A DNA stretch of 64,000 nt from assembly GCA_903935585.1 (NCBI GenBank), contig CAIZSE010000007.1, positions 1 to 64,000 on the forward strand. The letters are read 5' to 3'. Of the stretch, positions 40,519 to 49,696 are shown piece by piece. The notes under the pieces are model-generated. The model worked only from the letters and a program-made list of their open reading frames with translations. It searched no databases and was not told the DNA's origin. The stretch comes from an uncultured Burkholderiales bacterium. Lineage in GTDB: Bacteria; Pseudomonadota; Gammaproteobacteria; Burkholderiales; Burkholderiaceae_C. The position numbers and the translations under genes are program-made. How positions within the stretch are numbered: the first letter of the stretch is position 1; each line of letters begins with the position of its first letter.

Positions 40519-41855
40519 ACACCCAGATCCACCCCGAGACCACCGCCTTGAACAATTTTGTCTTTCGAGCCGCTGATCGCATGCGGATTGACGGCTGCGC
40601 CAATGCCGTGGCGCGTGAGGGCCTGAGTCTGGCGCTTTACTGCCCCTTTGAGGCCTTGCTGGACCACTATGTCAACTTGCTCCTGGCCAGCTTGCGCCAG
40701 CAAGCGCCTGAACACCGAATCGAGGTGTACTTTCCAGCCAGCACCGAATCCTTGCTGGACCGTTTCAACGAAGTGCTGGCCACCCAGTCGCTCCACCAGG
40801 CCGTCAAAACAGCATCGAGTGTCAACCAGGCCCAAATCTGGGTCGTGCACGATGCCCAAATGCTGCCCGAGACAGAAATCCAGTTGTTGGCACGCTTGAT
40901 CCAAAATTTTCCGGGCGCCAATATCCGGGCCATTTTGTTGATGTCTGGCAGCGCCAACGCCAACAAGTCGCCCTTGTCGGCTTTCGGCCGAAAAATTTTG
41001 CGCTGGGACATTGAAGCACCCACCGAAGAACAAGCGCAAGCTGCGCTCGACGTCGCCCGCCATGAAGGCCGCTTCAATGCGGTGCAGCAATTGGTCCAGC
41101 GCATCCAGCGCAAACAGTTTCCCGAGCTGGACATGCCCTTCAGCCCGGCCATTGCGTCTGTTGCTTTGACCAGTCTCGAACCGGCCCAAACACCAAGGTC
41201 CAAACTCAAAAGCAAACTGCAGGCATTTCAGCAGCACGGCGTGTCGGCCTTGCAGGCATTTCGGCAAACGGGCCAGAGCGCCAACAAAACCGCCTTCTGG
41301 ATTCGGCAAAACACCAAGTTGGCTTTGGGCATTGCCTTGGCCTTGTTCGTGTCCACGCTGACGATGCTCTGGATTCAGCCCGAAGCGTTTGGCATCAAGC
41401 CTGCCAAACCCATTGCGGCCGCACCCCTCAAGAGTCCGCAACTGGCCTCTCAAACGCCGGCAACGGCACCTGTTGTGATCGCAGACGAGCCCCCTCGTCC
41501 TGTGGTGGCGCCCATGGCCAAGACGCCAACAGAGTCAGCCATCGAGGCGCCTGAAGCCACGCTGGATGCACAGGCCTGGATCAAAAAACTCGATGCTGGC
41601 AGCTTCTTGCTCCAGCACGGCACCTCCAGCAGCTACGAAAAAGTACTGGACATTCAGCGCAAATTCCCTGGATTGAAACAAGCCCAAATTGTTGCGGCCT
41701 ACCGCCCCGGCGAAAAGCTGGCGCATTTCGTGATCGTGTCTGGCCCCTTCGGTGAAGTCGGCCAGGGTTACGAAGCCTCCAAACGTCCCGGTATTCCGAA
41801 AAGCTGGGTTCGTCCAACCCGAAGCTTGCAAGATCAACTCAAGAGCCCGACCTGA
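40515..41855 (+). CDS. DamX/GspA-like protein: degenerate AAA-like N-domain, TM, C-terminal SPOR-like domain
   Basis: TM TKLALGIALALFVSTLTMLWI; C-terminus SFLLQHGTSSSYEKVLDIQRKF...HFVIVSGPFGEVGQGYEASKRPGIPKSWVRPTRSLQDQL; no GxxxxGK[ST]; ATGA overlap with flhB. Confidence 0.65.
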   Translation: MNTQIHPETTALNNFVFRAADRMRIDGCANAVAREGLSLALYCPFEALLDHYVNLLLASLRQQAPEHRIEVYFPASTESLLDRFNEVLATQSLHQAVKTASSVNQAQIWVVHDAQMLPETEIQLLARLIQNFPGANIRAILLMSGSANANKSPLSAFGRKILRWDIEAPTEEQAQAALDVARHEGRFNAVQQLVQRIQRKQFPELDMPFSPAIASVALTSLEPAQTPRSKLKSKLQAFQQHGVSALQAFRQTGQSANKTAFWIRQNTKLALGIALALFVSTLTMLWIQPEAFGIKPAKPIAAAPLKSPQLASQTPATAPVVIADEPPRPVVAPMAKTPTESAIEAPEATLDAQAWIKKLDAGSFLLQHGTSSSYEKVLDIQRKFPGLKQAQIVAAYRPGEKLAHFVIVSGPFGEVGQGYEASKRPGIPKSWVRPTRSLQDQLKSPT

Positions 41856-41872
41856 GCGATGGAAGCCATCTG

Positions 41873-42319
41873 ATGAAAAAGAACACCCTTATTCGCAACG
41901 ACTCACCCCACGCCGTCAAGATGAACGAAGGCTCCAATGTGGCCGAGCGAAGAGTCAAAAAAGTCGCTGCCGTTAAAGAAGACGAGCCCAAACCCAGCGT
42001 CAGTCTGCTGGTCAAGCCGACACCAGAGATCACACCGGTCCCCGTCAAAGCGCCCAAACGTTCGGCCGTCAAACCTCGCCCGAGTGTGCGACTGAAGACA
42101 GCACCACCAGCACCGCCTGCACCGGCCCCCCTGCCCATCCAGGCCGTCAAACCCCTGGCAGCAATCACCGCAGCGCCCATCTTGGACGAAGCAGCCCTGT
42201 GGGAACAAGACAACCCTGTGAAAAGCCGTTTGGCACAGCTCAGGACACGCAACGCACTTTTGGATGAACAACTCCAAAGACTGAAGACCCCCTTCCATGC
42301 CCGAGGAAAAAAATCATGA
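41873..42319 (+). CDS. Uncharacterised Lys/Pro-rich basic protein
   Basis: ORF in the flhB operon; ATGA overlap with the next gene. Confidence 0.55.
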   Translation: MKKNTLIRNDSPHAVKMNEGSNVAERRVKKVAAVKEDEPKPSVSLLVKPTPEITPVPVKAPKRSAVKPRPSVRLKTAPPAPPAPAPLPIQAVKPLAAITAAPILDEAALWEQDNPVKSRLAQLRTRNALLDEQLQRLKTPFHARGKKS

Positions 42320-43332
42320 GCGAGAAAACTTTCACGCCCGCCGCCGAGCCCCAGGACCCTGCGCACACCGAGGACAGCCAGACGCCGTCGTCGATACCCG
42401 CACCTGCTCCGGAGAACCTGGCGCCACACCACGACGCGCACCAGGCACCAACCCCAGCTCCAGCCCCTGCCGCTGCCCCAGCCCCCGAAAAGCCCCTGCA
42501 CATGGGCATGTCGGTTGACCAACGTGCGTACCAGCAATACCAATCGCTGGCCCAAGTGGTCCTGGACTCGGCTGACCTGGCCACCAAATCGGCAGAAGCC
42601 GCAGCCAACGCCAGCAGCACGCTCAGGCAAACCACCGCTGATTTCAAGGACCTCACGGAATCAGGCCATAAAAAAGCCCGCCTTTTGTTGGTCATCACGG
42701 GGGGCGTGCTGGTCATCAGCCTGATCTTTTTCCTCATCATGGGTGTTCGCCTGGTCAGCCGCATCAACCAGTTGGATGCCATGCTGATGGCGGTTGGCAA
42801 ACGCGTGGTAGAGCTCAACTCGGGCATGGAATCCCTTGAAGGCGTCAACCAAAGTGTGAAAGAGCTGGCCTCGCAGCAAGTGGCCTTGACCAAATCGCAG
42901 GGCCAGATTGAGGGCCGGATCGATGCCTCTCTCAAACAGTCTGAAAGCCTGGTTCAAAAAGTGCCGAGCGAGACCGCCAAACAAGTGGCCGCCAGCAGCG
43001 ACTCGGTGATCCGGCAAGTTCAGGGCATCAACGCCAAATTGCAAACGCAGGCCAATGCCGTTCAAGCCATGGGCAACGAGGTGAAATCCCTGAAAACAGC
43101 TGTCGGCAATGTCGACGGTCTCAAGCGCGATGTCGAAGCCTTGGTCACGCTGCAAAAAGAACGCTATCTGGAAACAGTGCAAAAGAACACCGCCACCGCA
43201 TCACGCGAGCGGGCGGTGCAGTTTCCACGCTATGCAGCCCCTAAACCCGGCGAGACCAGTAGCGCTTCACCTGCCCCCGCAACATCGGCCACAAACCCTG
43301 CCAGCGCGGCTTTGCCGCCGACCAAACCCTGA
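42316..43332 (+). CDS. Uncharacterised single-TM coiled-coil protein
   Basis: TM LLLVITGGVLVISLIFFLIMGV; predicted coiled coil; Pro/Ala-rich N- and C-termini. Confidence 0.65.
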   Translation: MSEKTFTPAAEPQDPAHTEDSQTPSSIPAPAPENLAPHHDAHQAPTPAPAPAAAPAPEKPLHMGMSVDQRAYQQYQSLAQVVLDSADLATKSAEAAANASSTLRQTTADFKDLTESGHKKARLLLVITGGVLVISLIFFLIMGVRLVSRINQLDAMLMAVGKRVVELNSGMESLEGVNQSVKELASQQVALTKSQGQIEGRIDASLKQSESLVQKVPSETAKQVAASSDSVIRQVQGINAKLQTQANAVQAMGNEVKSLKTAVGNVDGLKRDVEALVTLQKERYLETVQKNTATASRERAVQFPRYAAPKPGETSSASPAPATSATNPASAALPPTKP

Positions 43333-43457
43333 GCGCTTTACACACGCATTCGGCGCGCATTTGACTCACATCTGACGCGCAGGGGGATTTTCAAGGGGCT
43401 GGAACAGTCTTGCCTTGATGAACTTCAGATACGGGCCGAGTCAGGTCGGCCTGTGGT

Positions 43458-43868
43458 TCACTCAATGCAAACGGCGATGTAGGTGAGAACAAAAACACCA
43501 TTCGGCGGGATCTTTCGCCAATACCCCATCTCGTTGACGGTGAAGATTTTTTGACCCGTCATTTTGGCGCCTGAGAAACTGGTCAACTGCCCCATGCGGT
43601 GCATCTTGTAATTGCAGTCGTACTCGTTCAGGTAACGCCTGGACAAGACCCCATCGGCGTCAGCGACCTTCAGGTCTTGCATTTCCCAAACCCTGCGTAC
43701 GGTTTCTTCTTTTTCAATCGAGTTTCGATTGACGTAAAGCGTCACTTCAGCCGTTTCACCGATACGGGTCCAGGCCCACGCAGAGACTGGCGAGAGGCCG
43801 CCAAGCAGCAGCAAAAAGCCCAGGCTTCCCAGCAAAAATGGTCGCATTGAAAACACCCGAAAAGTCAT
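43458..43868 (-). CDS. Secreted/periplasmic protein resembling surface-adhesin E family
   Basis: Signal peptide MRPFLLGSLGFLLLLGGLSPVSAWA; WTRIGETAEVTLYVNRNSI...VWEMQDLK...EYDCNYKMHR. Confidence 0.55.
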   Translation of the reverse strand: MTFRVFSMRPFLLGSLGFLLLLGGLSPVSAWAWTRIGETAEVTLYVNRNSIEKEETVRRVWEMQDLKVADADGVLSRRYLNEYDCNYKMHRMGQLTSFSGAKMTGQKIFTVNEMGYWRKIPPNGVFVLTYIAVCIE

Positions 43869-43876
43869 TTTTTCTC

Positions 43877-44803
43877 TCAAAAATATGTGCCGGCCAGAGT
43901 CACCGCCCGACCTCCCGTGCCCAATTTGAAGCGGGAAATACCTGGCAAATCGTGGGTATTGATACCGCCCAAATCGAGAACCTCCACGCCGAGCTCTTGC
44001 AGATACACCATCGCTTTCCACATCAACGCATTGTGTGCATTGAGCTGGCGGCCCTCGTCGTCAGCCCAGCCCATATGGTAACTGGCGACACGCCCATGAA
44101 TCAAGAACAGCATCGCTGCCACCGTGTTCTTGCCCAGCTCGGCATACGCCACGGCAAAAGACTGGCGAGGATCCGTGTTGGCGTCGATGTAAGCCTGCAC
44201 AAAATCGGTGGGCAAGCCATGGAATTTTTTGGCTTCACGCTGGTCCATTTCCTTGCCCAGCAACCACTGACAACGCTTCAAGCTGGGTTGCACCTGAACC
44301 CTCAGTTTTTCGTTCAACAAGACCTTGTTCAAGCGGTTGCGCCATTTGCCCTCCAGCCCCTCCTTCAGGCTCGTCAAGGGGCTGGTCAAATCCAGCAGCA
44401 CGGTGGAATAACCGGTCATCACCCGAGACATGCCCTTGATTTCGACAGCGTCCACCTCAGGCAGCGCCCGGTCAGGAGAAAACAGCAACACCTTCAGGCG
44501 AGGCAAAGGGATGGACTGACGCAACAGCCGGTAAACCAGGGCGCGTTGAGCGGCGGTTGTATCGGGGTGCCAAACAGGCCCCCGCGTGCAAGAGGCCAGC
44601 GAAACATAGCCCACAATGCGCCTGCACATGAACTGTGCCAGCGCCACAAGTCGGCCGCCATCCCAGACCATGGCACGGTGCATGACCACATCCAATGAGG
44701 TCAAGGCATCGCCATATGTCCAGGCCTGCTGCAATGCGCCGTGTTGCAAGGCATGGAATTCCTCCCACTGCGCCTGCGGTAAATGGTCCCAACTGACTTT
44801 CAT
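43877..44803 (-). CDS. FemAB/GNAT-fold acyl- or aminoacyltransferase-like protein
   Basis: QQAWTYGDALTSLDV; EGKWRNRLNKVLLNEKLRVQ; SYHMGWADDEGRQLNAHNALMWKAMVYLQELGVEVLDLGGIN. Confidence 0.65.
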   Translation of the reverse strand: MKVSWDHLPQAQWEEFHALQHGALQQAWTYGDALTSLDVVMHRAMVWDGGRLVALAQFMCRRIVGYVSLASCTRGPVWHPDTTAAQRALVYRLLRQSIPLPRLKVLLFSPDRALPEVDAVEIKGMSRVMTGYSTVLLDLTSPLTSLKEGLEGKWRNRLNKVLLNEKLRVQVQPSLKRCQWLLGKEMDQREAKKFHGLPTDFVQAYIDANTDPRQSFAVAYAELGKNTVAAMLFLIHGRVASYHMGWADDEGRQLNAHNALMWKAMVYLQELGVEVLDLGGINTHDLPGISRFKLGTGGRAVTLAGTYF

Positions 44804-44836
44804 ATTGTCATAATAGGTAAATTTTTTGATTTCAAC

Positions 44837-44863
44837 TCAAGATCCACCATTTGAAACCGATGA
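44837..44863 (+). promoter_or_regulatory. sigma28 (FliA) promoter candidate for motAB
   Basis: TCAAGATC-N11-ACCGATGA. Confidence 0.6.
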
Positions 44864-44889
44864 ATACAGGCGCAATTGGAAAAAAGACC

Positions 44890-45072
44890 ATGTCTTCGCC
44901 CAAACATCCGTCCATCCTCGGTCATGACATTCCGAAAGCCCGTTTGACGCTTTCTGGCTGGGCATGGGCCGGGCTTTATTTGGGATTGCCCGTCATCTTG
45001 CTGGGCAATTTGATCGACTTCATTTTCCAATGGACACTGGGTTGGTGCATCGGCATCTGGTGCATTGTCTAG
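44890..45072 (+). CDS. Small (60 aa) hydrophobic protein upstream of motA
   Basis: MSSPKHPSILGHDIPKARLTLSGWAWAGLYLGLPVILLGNLIDFIFQWTLGWCIGIWCIV; start placed after the sigma28 candidate. Confidence 0.45.
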   Translation: MSSPKHPSILGHDIPKARLTLSGWAWAGLYLGLPVILLGNLIDFIFQWTLGWCIGIWCIV

Positions 45073-45087
45073 CTTTAAAGGGCCAAC

Positions 45088-45951
45088 ATGTTTTTCTTTA
45101 TCGGTTTAGCGGTTGTTTTTGGCGCTGTGTTCGGCGGCTACATTTTGGCTGGCGGAAAGATGGCGCCCATCATCAAGGCCGCGCCTTTCGAGTTCATCAT
45201 CATTGGTGGCTCGGCCATTGGCGCGTCTTTGGTGGCCAACAGCTTTCCGGTGTTCAAGGCGGCCATGGCCGGTATCGGCCAATGCATCAAAGGCCCCAAG
45301 TGGCACCAGGCCGACTACCTGGCCCTGATGCTTTTGGTGGGCAAACTGCAAACCGTGATGAAGAAAGAAGGCGTCGTAGCCCTGGAATCTCACGTGGAAA
45401 ACCCCGATTCGAGCCCCATTTTTGGCGAGTTCCCCAAACTGGCCAAAGACCATTCCATCGTTCAGATGATTTGCGATCCCTTGCGCCTCATGGTCATCTC
45501 TCAAGGCAACCTGGACGCGGATGCGCTGGATGACCTGATGAAAAAAGCCATCAAGGTTCACCACCACGAAGCCCTGCTGGCCCCTGCCGCTTTGGCGGGC
45601 ATTGCTGGCGGTTTGCCGGCACTGGGCATTGTGGCCTGCGTGCTGGGTGTGGTGAAAACCATGGGGGCCATTGACCAACCCCCGCCCGTGCTGGGCGCGC
45701 TGATTGGCGCTGCTCTGGTGGGGACGCTGATGGGCGTGTTTTTGGCCTACGGCATGTTTGAGCCCTTTGCCGGGCGCCTCACCCAAATCATCAACGAAGA
45801 TGCCCAGGCCTTCGACGTGATCCGCGAAATGATCGTCTGCAACCTCAAGGGTCACGCCCAGCCATTGATCATTGAGTCGGCCCGGGCGTGCATTGCACAC
45901 CACAGCCAACCGAGCTTTTCTGAAGTCTTTGACGGCATGCGAGGCTCCTGA
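45088..45951 (+). CDS. motA: Flagellar motor stator protein MotA
   Basis: FFIGLAVVFGAVFGGYILAGGKM; ALPALGIVACVLGVVKTMGAI-type segment. Confidence 0.95.
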   Translation: MFFFIGLAVVFGAVFGGYILAGGKMAPIIKAAPFEFIIIGGSAIGASLVANSFPVFKAAMAGIGQCIKGPKWHQADYLALMLLVGKLQTVMKKEGVVALESHVENPDSSPIFGEFPKLAKDHSIVQMICDPLRLMVISQGNLDADALDDLMKKAIKVHHHEALLAPAALAGIAGGLPALGIVACVLGVVKTMGAIDQPPPVLGALIGAALVGTLMGVFLAYGMFEPFAGRLTQIINEDAQAFDVIREMIVCNLKGHAQPLIIESARACIAHHSQPSFSEVFDGMRGS

Positions 45952-46943
45952 TGGCCGAGGCAGAAAAACCCGCCGAAGCGGTGCCGGACGAAGCGGCAGC
46001 TTTGGCAGCTGCAGCGGCGGCTGCGGCCGCAACGGAGGCCATGCGGCCCATCATTCGCAAGATCATTGTCGAAGATGGCCATGCAGGTGCCCACGGCGGC
46101 GCCTGGAAAATCGCGCTGGCCGACATGATGACGGCCATGATGGCTTTCTTTTTGCTGATGTGGCTGTTGGGTGCCAGCACCGATGACAAGAGAAAAAGCG
46201 TCGCAGATTATTTTCGGCCCACTTCACACAGCCAGATCGTTTTTGGCGAATTGGCAGGCTCCAATGGTTTGTTTGGCGGCAAGTCCATCATCGACCCCGA
46301 CGGGTTTCCCTTCACGGCTAAACAAACCGCCATGCTGGAGCGATTGACGCCGCAGGCCCAGGGTGGGCCGGCTGAAAGCTTTGGCTCCTCCAAAGAAGAG
46401 AACAACAAAGACGGCCCCTCTGAGCAAGACCCTGGCAAAGAAAGCGGCTCAGGCACCCCCGCCCAAAAACAGGACAAGGAAAACTTCGACAAGCTTGAAA
46501 AAGAGATCAAGCAAAAACTGTCGGAGAGCAAACAGTTCGAAAAAATCAAGGACCAGGTCAGCATCACCCGCGACAAAGAGGGTTTGCGGATCGAGGTCAT
46601 CGACAAGGCCGATTTCGCCATGTACGGCTCGGGTGGTGCAGAAATGGGATCCAAGGCCGCTGCCTTGATGTCCGAGGTGACCAAAACCCTCAAGCCCTTG
46701 CCCAACAAACTGGCCATTCGCGGGCACACCGACAGCACGGGTTTCCCACCCGAAAGCATGCGCAACAACTGGTCCTTGTCGACTGAGCGCGCGGACGCCA
46801 CGCGCCAGTTCATGCAAAGCCAGGGCATCAATGCCAACCGGTTTTCACGCATCGAGGGCGTGGCGGACACCAACCCCAATGTGCCCAACAACCCTGCAGA
46901 CCCCCGCAACCGCCGGGTCAGCATCACCGTGCTCAACCAGTGA
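45951..46943 (+). CDS. motB: Flagellar motor protein MotB
   Basis: HGGAWKIALADMMTAMMAFFLLMWLLGAS; OmpA-like LAIRGHTDSTGF. Confidence 0.95.
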   Translation: MAEAEKPAEAVPDEAAALAAAAAAAAATEAMRPIIRKIIVEDGHAGAHGGAWKIALADMMTAMMAFFLLMWLLGASTDDKRKSVADYFRPTSHSQIVFGELAGSNGLFGGKSIIDPDGFPFTAKQTAMLERLTPQAQGGPAESFGSSKEENNKDGPSEQDPGKESGSGTPAQKQDKENFDKLEKEIKQKLSESKQFEKIKDQVSITRDKEGLRIEVIDKADFAMYGSGGAEMGSKAAALMSEVTKTLKPLPNKLAIRGHTDSTGFPPESMRNNWSLSTERADATRQFMQSQGINANRFSRIEGVADTNPNVPNNPADPRNRRVSITVLNQ

Positions 46944-47028
46944 TCGGGGCTGACGGCGACCACAGATGCGTTAACCTATGGTTCAAGGCGACATACAGCC
47001 ACCCAGTCCCCAAGCGAAAGGTTCATCC

Positions 47029-47532
47029 ATGTTGAAAAATATAGCCATTGGTGTAGCGATAGGGATTTTGGTCATGGGCGGCATCTGGGGCCTGGTGCAC
47101 GTCATGGGCGATTCAGGCAGCGCATCCGCCGAACTCAGCATCGGTGACGCCATGCCTGGTGGCAACAAAGGCGTGATCAACCTGATTTGTGAACTCGATC
47201 TGGACCTGGACGGTCAGTTGGCCTTGGGCATCAAGGAAAACGAGCCCACCCGAATCACCATGGCCCAGATCGATTTTGAAAAAAATTCGGGATGGTACCA
47301 AGGCAAAATCGCCATCTCCGAAAGCCGCGCAGGCACCCTCACCCTCATGGGCACTCGGCTCAAAGTCAACCGTCCGGCCATGTTTCAGCGTTTTGGCGTG
47401 ATGATCACCGGTGAAGAATTCGTGGTCGACCGCAAGACAGGCAGCTTTGTGCAATCACTCAGCCTGCAGGACGGCCGGACCGTCAAACTGATCAAAGGCA
47501 CTTGCGCCAAGATCATCAAACCGCCGTTCTAA
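47029..47532 (+). CDS. Uncharacterised membrane-anchored protein downstream of motAB
   Basis: TM IAIGVAIGILVMGGIWGLVHVMG; conserved-looking soluble domain. Confidence 0.5.
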   Translation: MLKNIAIGVAIGILVMGGIWGLVHVMGDSGSASAELSIGDAMPGGNKGVINLICELDLDLDGQLALGIKENEPTRITMAQIDFEKNSGWYQGKIAISESRAGTLTLMGTRLKVNRPAMFQRFGVMITGEEFVVDRKTGSFVQSLSLQDGRTVKLIKGTCAKIIKPPF

Positions 47533-47581
47533 AAGGCGACCAGCAGCCCCAGGGCCTGGCCTGACAAGGGCCAGCTCCCAG

Positions 47582-49042
47582 TTAACCCACCCCGCGCAAA
47601 TCGTATTTGTTGATCTTTTCGATCAAGGTGGTTCTTTGCAGCTGCAGCAGCTTGGCTGTTTGAGAAACATTGCCCTGCGTCCGGGCCAGCGCCTGTTCGA
47701 TCAGGCTGCGCTCGACTTCCACCAAGTGCTGCTTGAGCGACATCCCCTCCGGCGGCAAAGTCTGAATACCCTGGGCCAGCAAGATCGCTTGCTCCACCTC
47801 GTTGATCTCATCGTTGGAGGCAGACAAAGGTGCGGGGTTGAATGACTTTACGGGGAAGCTGAAAGAGCCCCCTGCCCCTCCCAACAAATGCGCCATCGGG
47901 TCATCATCGCCCACAAAAGGTGAACCGCCCTCCCGGTCCAAGCCACCCAAGGGGCTCGTCAAACCGGTGTCGGGGCTGGGCAGGACCACTTGCGACACCG
48001 CCACAGTAGAAGCACTCAAGGCAGGCGGGAAAGTCACCGTGGTGGACATGCCGCGCTGCCCCATCCATTCGGCCTGCAAGGCGGCCAAACCGAGCGGCAT
48101 CATGCAGGCAGGTATGGTTTGAACCTGCAGCAATTGCGAGGGGTACAGGGTGGAAAATCGGTCCACCAGGTTGGACAACTCGCGCACATTGCCAGGCCAG
48201 GCGTAGGCCTGCATGAGCTGCAGCATGTCGTCCGAAAAAACGATGGCCTTGGTCTTGGGCAAGGCGTGTTTGCCCGCGTAAAAATTCAGCAAAGGGGCGA
48301 TGTCTGCGGAGCGCTCGCGCAAAGGCGTGGTGACCACCGGCAAAACATTGATGCGGTAATACAAGTCTTCCCGAAAGCGGCCAGCCTCGACCTCGGCCTC
48401 GAGCTTTTTGTGGGTGGCAGCCACCACACGCACATCGATGGGCACCTCCCTGGAGGCGCCCACCGGCAAAATGCAGCGCTCTTGCAACACACGCAACAAC
48501 TTGACCTGCATGTCCATCGGCAAGTCGCCAATTTCATCCAGAAACAATGTGCCGCTGTGGGCCAACTCAAAGCGGCCCAAGCGATCGGCCACCGCTCCGG
48601 TAAAACTGCCCTTTCGGTGCCCGAAAAGCTCGCTTTCAATCAGATCGCGGGGGATGGCCCCGCAGTTGATCGGCACAAAAGGCCCCGATGCACGCGGCCC
48701 TTGCATGTGCAGGGCTTGCGCGACCAACTCCTTGCCGGTTCCGCTTTCTCCGGAGATGAGCGCGGTCGAAGACGATGCCGACAAGGTTTTGATCAACTCG
48801 CGCAGAAACAAAGTCGCTTGACTCTCGCCAATGATGTGGGGGTGGGAGTTGGATTTCATCCGCAAAAGACCCAGGGTTTGTCGATCACCGGCACGCTCAA
48901 AATCAACATGTGCTGACAAGACGCTCAGTTCGAAGTTGCTATTAATATGACTTCTGATGGTTATAAATGATTTTCTGCCCTCTTGGCAAGGAAAAATGAT
49001 AACTTTAGGGAGCAAATTGACAAAATTCTCAATACTGTTCAT
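47582..49042 (-). CDS. sigma54-interacting activator, FleQ/FlrA-like, without a recognisable N-terminal receiver domain
   Basis: AAA+ ISGESGTGKE, GSFTGA, FLDEIGDLP; Fis-type HTH NVSQTAKLLQLQRTTLIEKINKYDL; start could instead be 48859. Confidence 0.88.
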   Translation of the reverse strand: MNSIENFVNLLPKVIIFPCQEGRKSFITIRSHINSNFELSVLSAHVDFERAGDRQTLGLLRMKSNSHPHIIGESQATLFLRELIKTLSASSSTALISGESGTGKELVAQALHMQGPRASGPFVPINCGAIPRDLIESELFGHRKGSFTGAVADRLGRFELAHSGTLFLDEIGDLPMDMQVKLLRVLQERCILPVGASREVPIDVRVVAATHKKLEAEVEAGRFREDLYYRINVLPVVTTPLRERSADIAPLLNFYAGKHALPKTKAIVFSDDMLQLMQAYAWPGNVRELSNLVDRFSTLYPSQLLQVQTIPACMMPLGLAALQAEWMGQRGMSTTVTFPPALSASTVAVSQVVLPSPDTGLTSPLGGLDREGGSPFVGDDDPMAHLLGGAGGSFSFPVKSFNPAPLSASNDEINEVEQAILLAQGIQTLPPEGMSLKQHLVEVERSLIEQALARTQGNVSQTAKLLQLQRTTLIEKINKYDLRGVG

Positions 49043-49101
49043 TTTTGGCGTCTATCCACCGCCCGCACCCCCGGTTCTCATGCGTTACGCGGCCAGTTCG
49101 C

Positions 49102-49128
49102 TCAAGACTTTCAAGCTCCTGCCGATAC
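49102..49128 (+). promoter_or_regulatory. sigma28 (FliA) promoter candidate for flgP-like operon
   Basis: TCAAGACT-N11-GCCGATAC. Confidence 0.65.
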
Positions 49129-49197
49129 ACCATTCAAGACAAATCAAGTTGGCCAGCCCATTTCAGGGCTGGGCAGGCTTACCTCTGGAGTTTAAAG

Positions 49198-49692
49198 ATG
49201 ACCTTCAACCGATCATTGGCCGCAAGCTTGCTCGCCCTGACAGCCCTGGCTGGGTGCGAAAGCATTCCCTTGAATGGGCAGTCCCATGGCAGCCAAACCG
49301 GGCCTGCAGCGCCCGTGTCCATGATCACGCCCATGGTCGAAAAGCGCGAAACACTGGTGGCCACGGGTTACGCCGTCATCAGTGTCCAAAACCACAAAAA
49401 TTCAGCACAGCAACGCCTGCTCGCCATCCGGGCCTCCAAACTCGATGCCTACCGCTCACTCACCGAACAAGTTTATGGCCAGCAACTGGACGCCACCACC
49501 ACCGTGGCCGACATGACCGTCATGAGCGACACCTTCAGGGCCAAGGTCGAGGGTGTGATTTATGGCGCCGTGCTGGTCAGCATTGCCCCTGTGGGTGAAG
49601 ACACCTACGAAACAACCCTGTCGCTGGACCAGCATGTGGTCAGGGACCTGCGCAGCTTGTACCTGAGCCAATTGACCGCGCGTCGGCGCTGA
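49198..49692 (+). CDS. FlgP-like flagellar lipoprotein (LPP20 family-like)
   Basis: Lipobox LTALAGC; ATGYAVISVQNHKNSAQQRLLAIRASKLDAYRSLTEQVYGQQLDATTTVADM. Confidence 0.75.
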   Translation: MTFNRSLAASLLALTALAGCESIPLNGQSHGSQTGPAAPVSMITPMVEKRETLVATGYAVISVQNHKNSAQQRLLAIRASKLDAYRSLTEQVYGQQLDATTTVADMTVMSDTFRAKVEGVIYGAVLVSIAPVGEDTYETTLSLDQHVVRDLRSLYLSQLTARRR

Positions 49693-49696
49693 GACC

